Assembly (NCBI GenBank): GCA_934569215.1
Contig: CAKTKF010000049.1
Coordinates: forward strand, 1-7,181
Reading direction: 5' to 3'
DNA length: 7,181 bases
Source of the DNA: an uncultured Oscillospiraceae bacterium
GTDB lineage: Bacteria; Bacillota; Clostridia; Oscillospirales; Oscillospiraceae
Both the position numbers and the translations under genes were made by a program. Shown in pieces: positions 5,484-7,181 of this stretch; the first letter of the stretch is position 1; the number at the start of each line of letters is the position of its first letter. The notes under the pieces are model-generated. The model had not been told where the DNA came from. It did no database searches and was given only the letters and a program-made list of their open reading frames with translations.

Positions 5484-6347
5484 TTACACTTTCTTAAATT
5501 TCGCGTTGACCACATCATAAAAACTGCGTTCTTTCAGCCGAACCAGTTTCGTTTCCAAATGAGATTTCTGAATCGTTACCACGTCGCCCAGATTCAGACG
5601 GAACGCCCTGCCCCCGTCCACGGAGACGTAGGCGTTGCGCCGGGCGTTGCGCACCATTTCCACGGTGACCACCCGCCGGTCGGACGCCACGATGCACCGG
5701 CTGCCCACCTCATGGGCGCAGATGGGCGTAATGATGATGTTGTTCGCCTCCGGCTCCACAATGGGGCCGCCGGCGGAAAAGCTGTAGGCGGTGGAGCCGG
5801 TGGGCGTCGCTACGATCACGCCGTCGCCGCCGCACTCCATGGCCTGCACGCCGTCGCATTTTACGGAAAGATGCACGATTCTGGCGATCGCCCCCTTGGT
5901 GATCACCGCGTCGTTCAGACAGATGTCGTGAAACAAAATATCCCGGTTGCGCTGCACCGTCACGTCCAGCATCATGCGCTTGTCCGTGGTGAACTCCCCA
6001 GTGGCCAGCATGGAAAGCTTTTCCAGCTCGGTGCTCTCCAGCTCCGCCATGAAGCCCATGGTGCCGATGTTCACGCCGAGAAGGGGGACGCCCCTCCGGG
6101 TGGCCGCCTTGGCCATGTGCAGAATGGTGCCGTCGCCGCCGAAGCAGATCACCAGTTCGGCATTGGGCAGCTCCCGATCCAGCCGGGAAAAGCGCAGATC
6201 TTTCGGCAGCTCGTAATTGCGGTCTACCTCAAAGGGCAGGCATAATTTCGGCTGAATGCCCGCGTCCCTCAGAATCTGCATGGCGTTTCGCATGGTCTGG
6301 AAGTTCCTGTCCCGGTAGGGATTGGGGGTCAGAATGACATTTTTCAT
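5484..6347 (-). CDS. nadK: NAD kinase
   Basis: A 287-residue cytosolic enzyme that phosphorylates NAD to NADP with ATP or polyphosphate; the length is normal. The phosphate-binding GGDGT motif is at 70-74 within ICFGGDGTILHMAK, preceded by the N-terminal alpha/beta domain (MKNVILTPNP). The NE/D motif appears as L-N145-D146 in DICLNDAVITKG. The conserved glycine-rich region GGDGVIVATPTGSTAYSF is at 173-190, followed by SAGGPIV, which shapes the NAD site. All hallmark residues are present. The ATG overlaps the tlyA stop by four bases (ATGA), so translation is coupled. A GGGGGA ribosome site lies within the end of tlyA. In many Firmicutes nadK sits near tlyA, argR and recN, so this is an expected neighbour. 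Confidence 0.97.
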   Translation of the reverse strand: MKNVILTPNPYRDRNFQTMRNAMQILRDAGIQPKLCLPFEVDRNYELPKDLRFSRLDRELPNAELVICFGGDGTILHMAKAATRRGVPLLGVNIGTMGFMAELESTELEKLSMLATGEFTTDKRMMLDVTVQRNRDILFHDICLNDAVITKGAIARIVHLSVKCDGVQAMECGGDGVIVATPTGSTAYSFSAGGPIVEPEANNIIITPICAHEVGSRCIVASDRRVVTVEMVRNARRNAYVSVDGGRAFRLNLGDVVTIQKSHLETKLVRLKERSFYDVVNAKFKKV

Positions 6348-7159
6348 GAATTTTCCCCCTTGTCCAGCGTCTGATGTGCCGATTCCACCACCAGCGCCGT
6401 ATCCGGCCGAATGCCGTTTACATCGTCCAGAGTCAAATGCGCCAAAAATTCGATATTTCCCTCCGGTCCCTTCACCGGGGAGAAGGTCAGGCCGAGAATT
6501 TTGAATTGCAGCTCGTCCGCCAGGGCGACAAAATTGTCCAGCACCTCTTTGTGGGTGGATTTTTCCCGGACGACGCCCTTTTTGCCGACCTTCTCTTTCC
6601 CCGCTTCAAACTGGGGCTTGATCAGGCAAAGCACCTGCCCGGTGGGTTTCAACAAATTTTTGATCACAGGCAGAACCAGCTTTAACGAAATAAAGCTCAC
6701 GTCCACCACGGACAAATCCAGCGGCTCCCCCAGCTGCTCCGGGGTGACGTAGCGGATATTGGTGCGCTCCATGACCACGACTCTCGGGTCGGAACGGATT
6801 TTCCAGTCCAGCTGGCCGTAGCCGACGTCGATGGCGAACACCTTTTTCGCCCCGTGCTGCAACAGACAATCCGTAAACCCGCCGGTGGACGCGCCGGAAT
6901 CGCTGCACACACAGCCCTCGGTCTTCACGCCGAAGTCCCGCAGCGCCTTTTCCAGCTTCAATCCGCCCCGGCTGACGTAAGGACACGCCGCGCCCCGCAC
7001 CTCAATTTCCACCGTTTCCTCGTAGGAAACGCCGGGCTTGTCGGCCTTCTGGCCGTCCACGTACACAAGACCGCTCATGATGACGGCCTGCGCCTTGGAG
7101 CGGCTGTCCGCAAGGTTCCGCTCCGTCAGCAGAACATCCAGTCTCTTCTTTACCTTCAC
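6344..7159 (-). CDS. tlyA: TlyA-family rRNA 2'-O-methyltransferase (S4 + FtsJ-like domains)
   Basis: A 271-residue protein. Homologues methylate the ribose 2'-OH of a 23S rRNA cytidine (C1920, E. coli numbering) and, in some lineages, 16S C1409. An S4 RNA-binding domain at about 4-60 (KRLDVLLTERNLADSRSKAQ) is joined by the YVSRGGLKLEKAL linker to a Rossmann-fold methyltransferase. The S-adenosylmethionine site is seen in SDSGASTGGFTD (86-97) and FAIDVGYGQLDWK (108-120). A Lys-Asp-Lys-Glu catalytic tetrad of the FtsJ type fits K68, D153, K181 (in LIKPQFEAG) and E237, with spacing like that of mycobacterial TlyA. The start is GTG, with AGGGGG about 11 bases upstream, giving the usual MKVKKRLDVLL N-terminus. 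Old annotations call the family haemolysin A; the methyltransferase role is better supported. It overlaps nadK by four bases. Confidence 0.95.
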   Translation of the reverse strand: MKVKKRLDVLLTERNLADSRSKAQAVIMSGLVYVDGQKADKPGVSYEETVEIEVRGAACPYVSRGGLKLEKALRDFGVKTEGCVCSDSGASTGGFTDCLLQHGAKKVFAIDVGYGQLDWKIRSDPRVVVMERTNIRYVTPEQLGEPLDLSVVDVSFISLKLVLPVIKNLLKPTGQVLCLIKPQFEAGKEKVGKKGVVREKSTHKEVLDNFVALADELQFKILGLTFSPVKGPEGNIEFLAHLTLDDVNGIRPDTALVVESAHQTLDKGENS

Positions 7160-7181
7160 TTAGGACAGCACCCCCTGGGTA
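7160..7181 (-). CDS. Possible 3' end of an upstream gene
   Basis: A TAA stop (7162-7160) abuts the tlyA GTG start, and the six codons before it are open to the right edge, reading T-Q-G-V-L-S. In Firmicutes the gene before tlyA is commonly dxs, so this may be its tail, but seven codons cannot identify a protein. The same bases hold the tlyA ribosome site AGGGGG (7176-7171). Confidence 0.3.

Noticed and set aside
5298..6245. Long plus-strand open frame opposite argR and nadK
   Set aside because: It spans two real genes antisense and has His/Gly/Ala-rich composition without motifs; a codon-bias shadow.
6342..6359. CATGAAT resembling half of an ArgR operator at the tlyA-nadK junction
   Set aside because: Only the left half of the Bacillus-type ARG box matches. 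The site lies inside overlapping coding ends, and no second half-site or promoter is seen.
1..7181. Mobile elements, CRISPR repeats, tRNA or rRNA genes, prophage or defence genes
   Set aside because: No repeated spacers, terminal inverted repeats, transposase or integrase motifs or tRNA cloverleafs were seen; nearly every base belongs to one of the listed genes or the T-box leader.

Overview
The window reads as a stretch of chromosome from a GC-rich, anaerobic Firmicute, most likely a Clostridia/Oscillospirales-type gut bacterium. The basis is the gene order tlyA-nadK-argR-recN, a T-box riboswitch ahead of a tyrosyl-tRNA synthetase operon, strong AGGAGG-type ribosome binding sites, and protein sequences that resemble clostridial orthologues. 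This taxonomic call is inference; no search was run. All genes lie on the minus strand, so transcription runs from the right edge of the window to the left.

Right half (about 7181 to 2911): a tight gene cluster. It begins with a possible last few codons of an unseen upstream gene, followed by tlyA (rRNA 2'-O-methyltransferase), nadK (NAD kinase), argR (arginine repressor), recN (SMC-like DNA repair ATPase) and a small ASCH-domain protein. The genes overlap or are separated by no more than about 15 bases. Three of the five use non-ATG starts (tlyA GTG, argR TTG, recN GTG). The promoter of this cluster lies outside the window. This is a conserved Firmicute arrangement; the ASCH gene is the accessory member.

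Middle (about 2914 to 2592): a regulatory region of about 320 bp. It holds a sigma-A-type promoter whose -35 box overlaps the stop codon of the ASCH gene. After it comes a complete T-box leader: Stem I with AG bulge and distal loop, a likely UAC (Tyr) specifier, Stem II elements, Stem III, an antiterminator with the UGGU bulge, and a competing 13-bp intrinsic terminator with a U tract. No other terminator is visible between the two transcription units, so read-through from the recN cluster would also pass through this switch.

Left half (2591 to 1): the T-box-controlled operon. Its genes are a membrane-anchored M28-family metallopeptidase, tyrS, and a GNAT acetyltransferase cut off by the left edge. 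Uncharged tRNA-Tyr should raise expression of all three. The peptidase sits first, nearest the switch, which suggests but does not prove a link between peptide breakdown and tyrosine supply.

No mobile elements, CRISPR arrays, tRNA or rRNA genes were seen. Most of the window is conserved housekeeping DNA. The least explained parts are the M28 peptidase, the GNAT and the ASCH protein.
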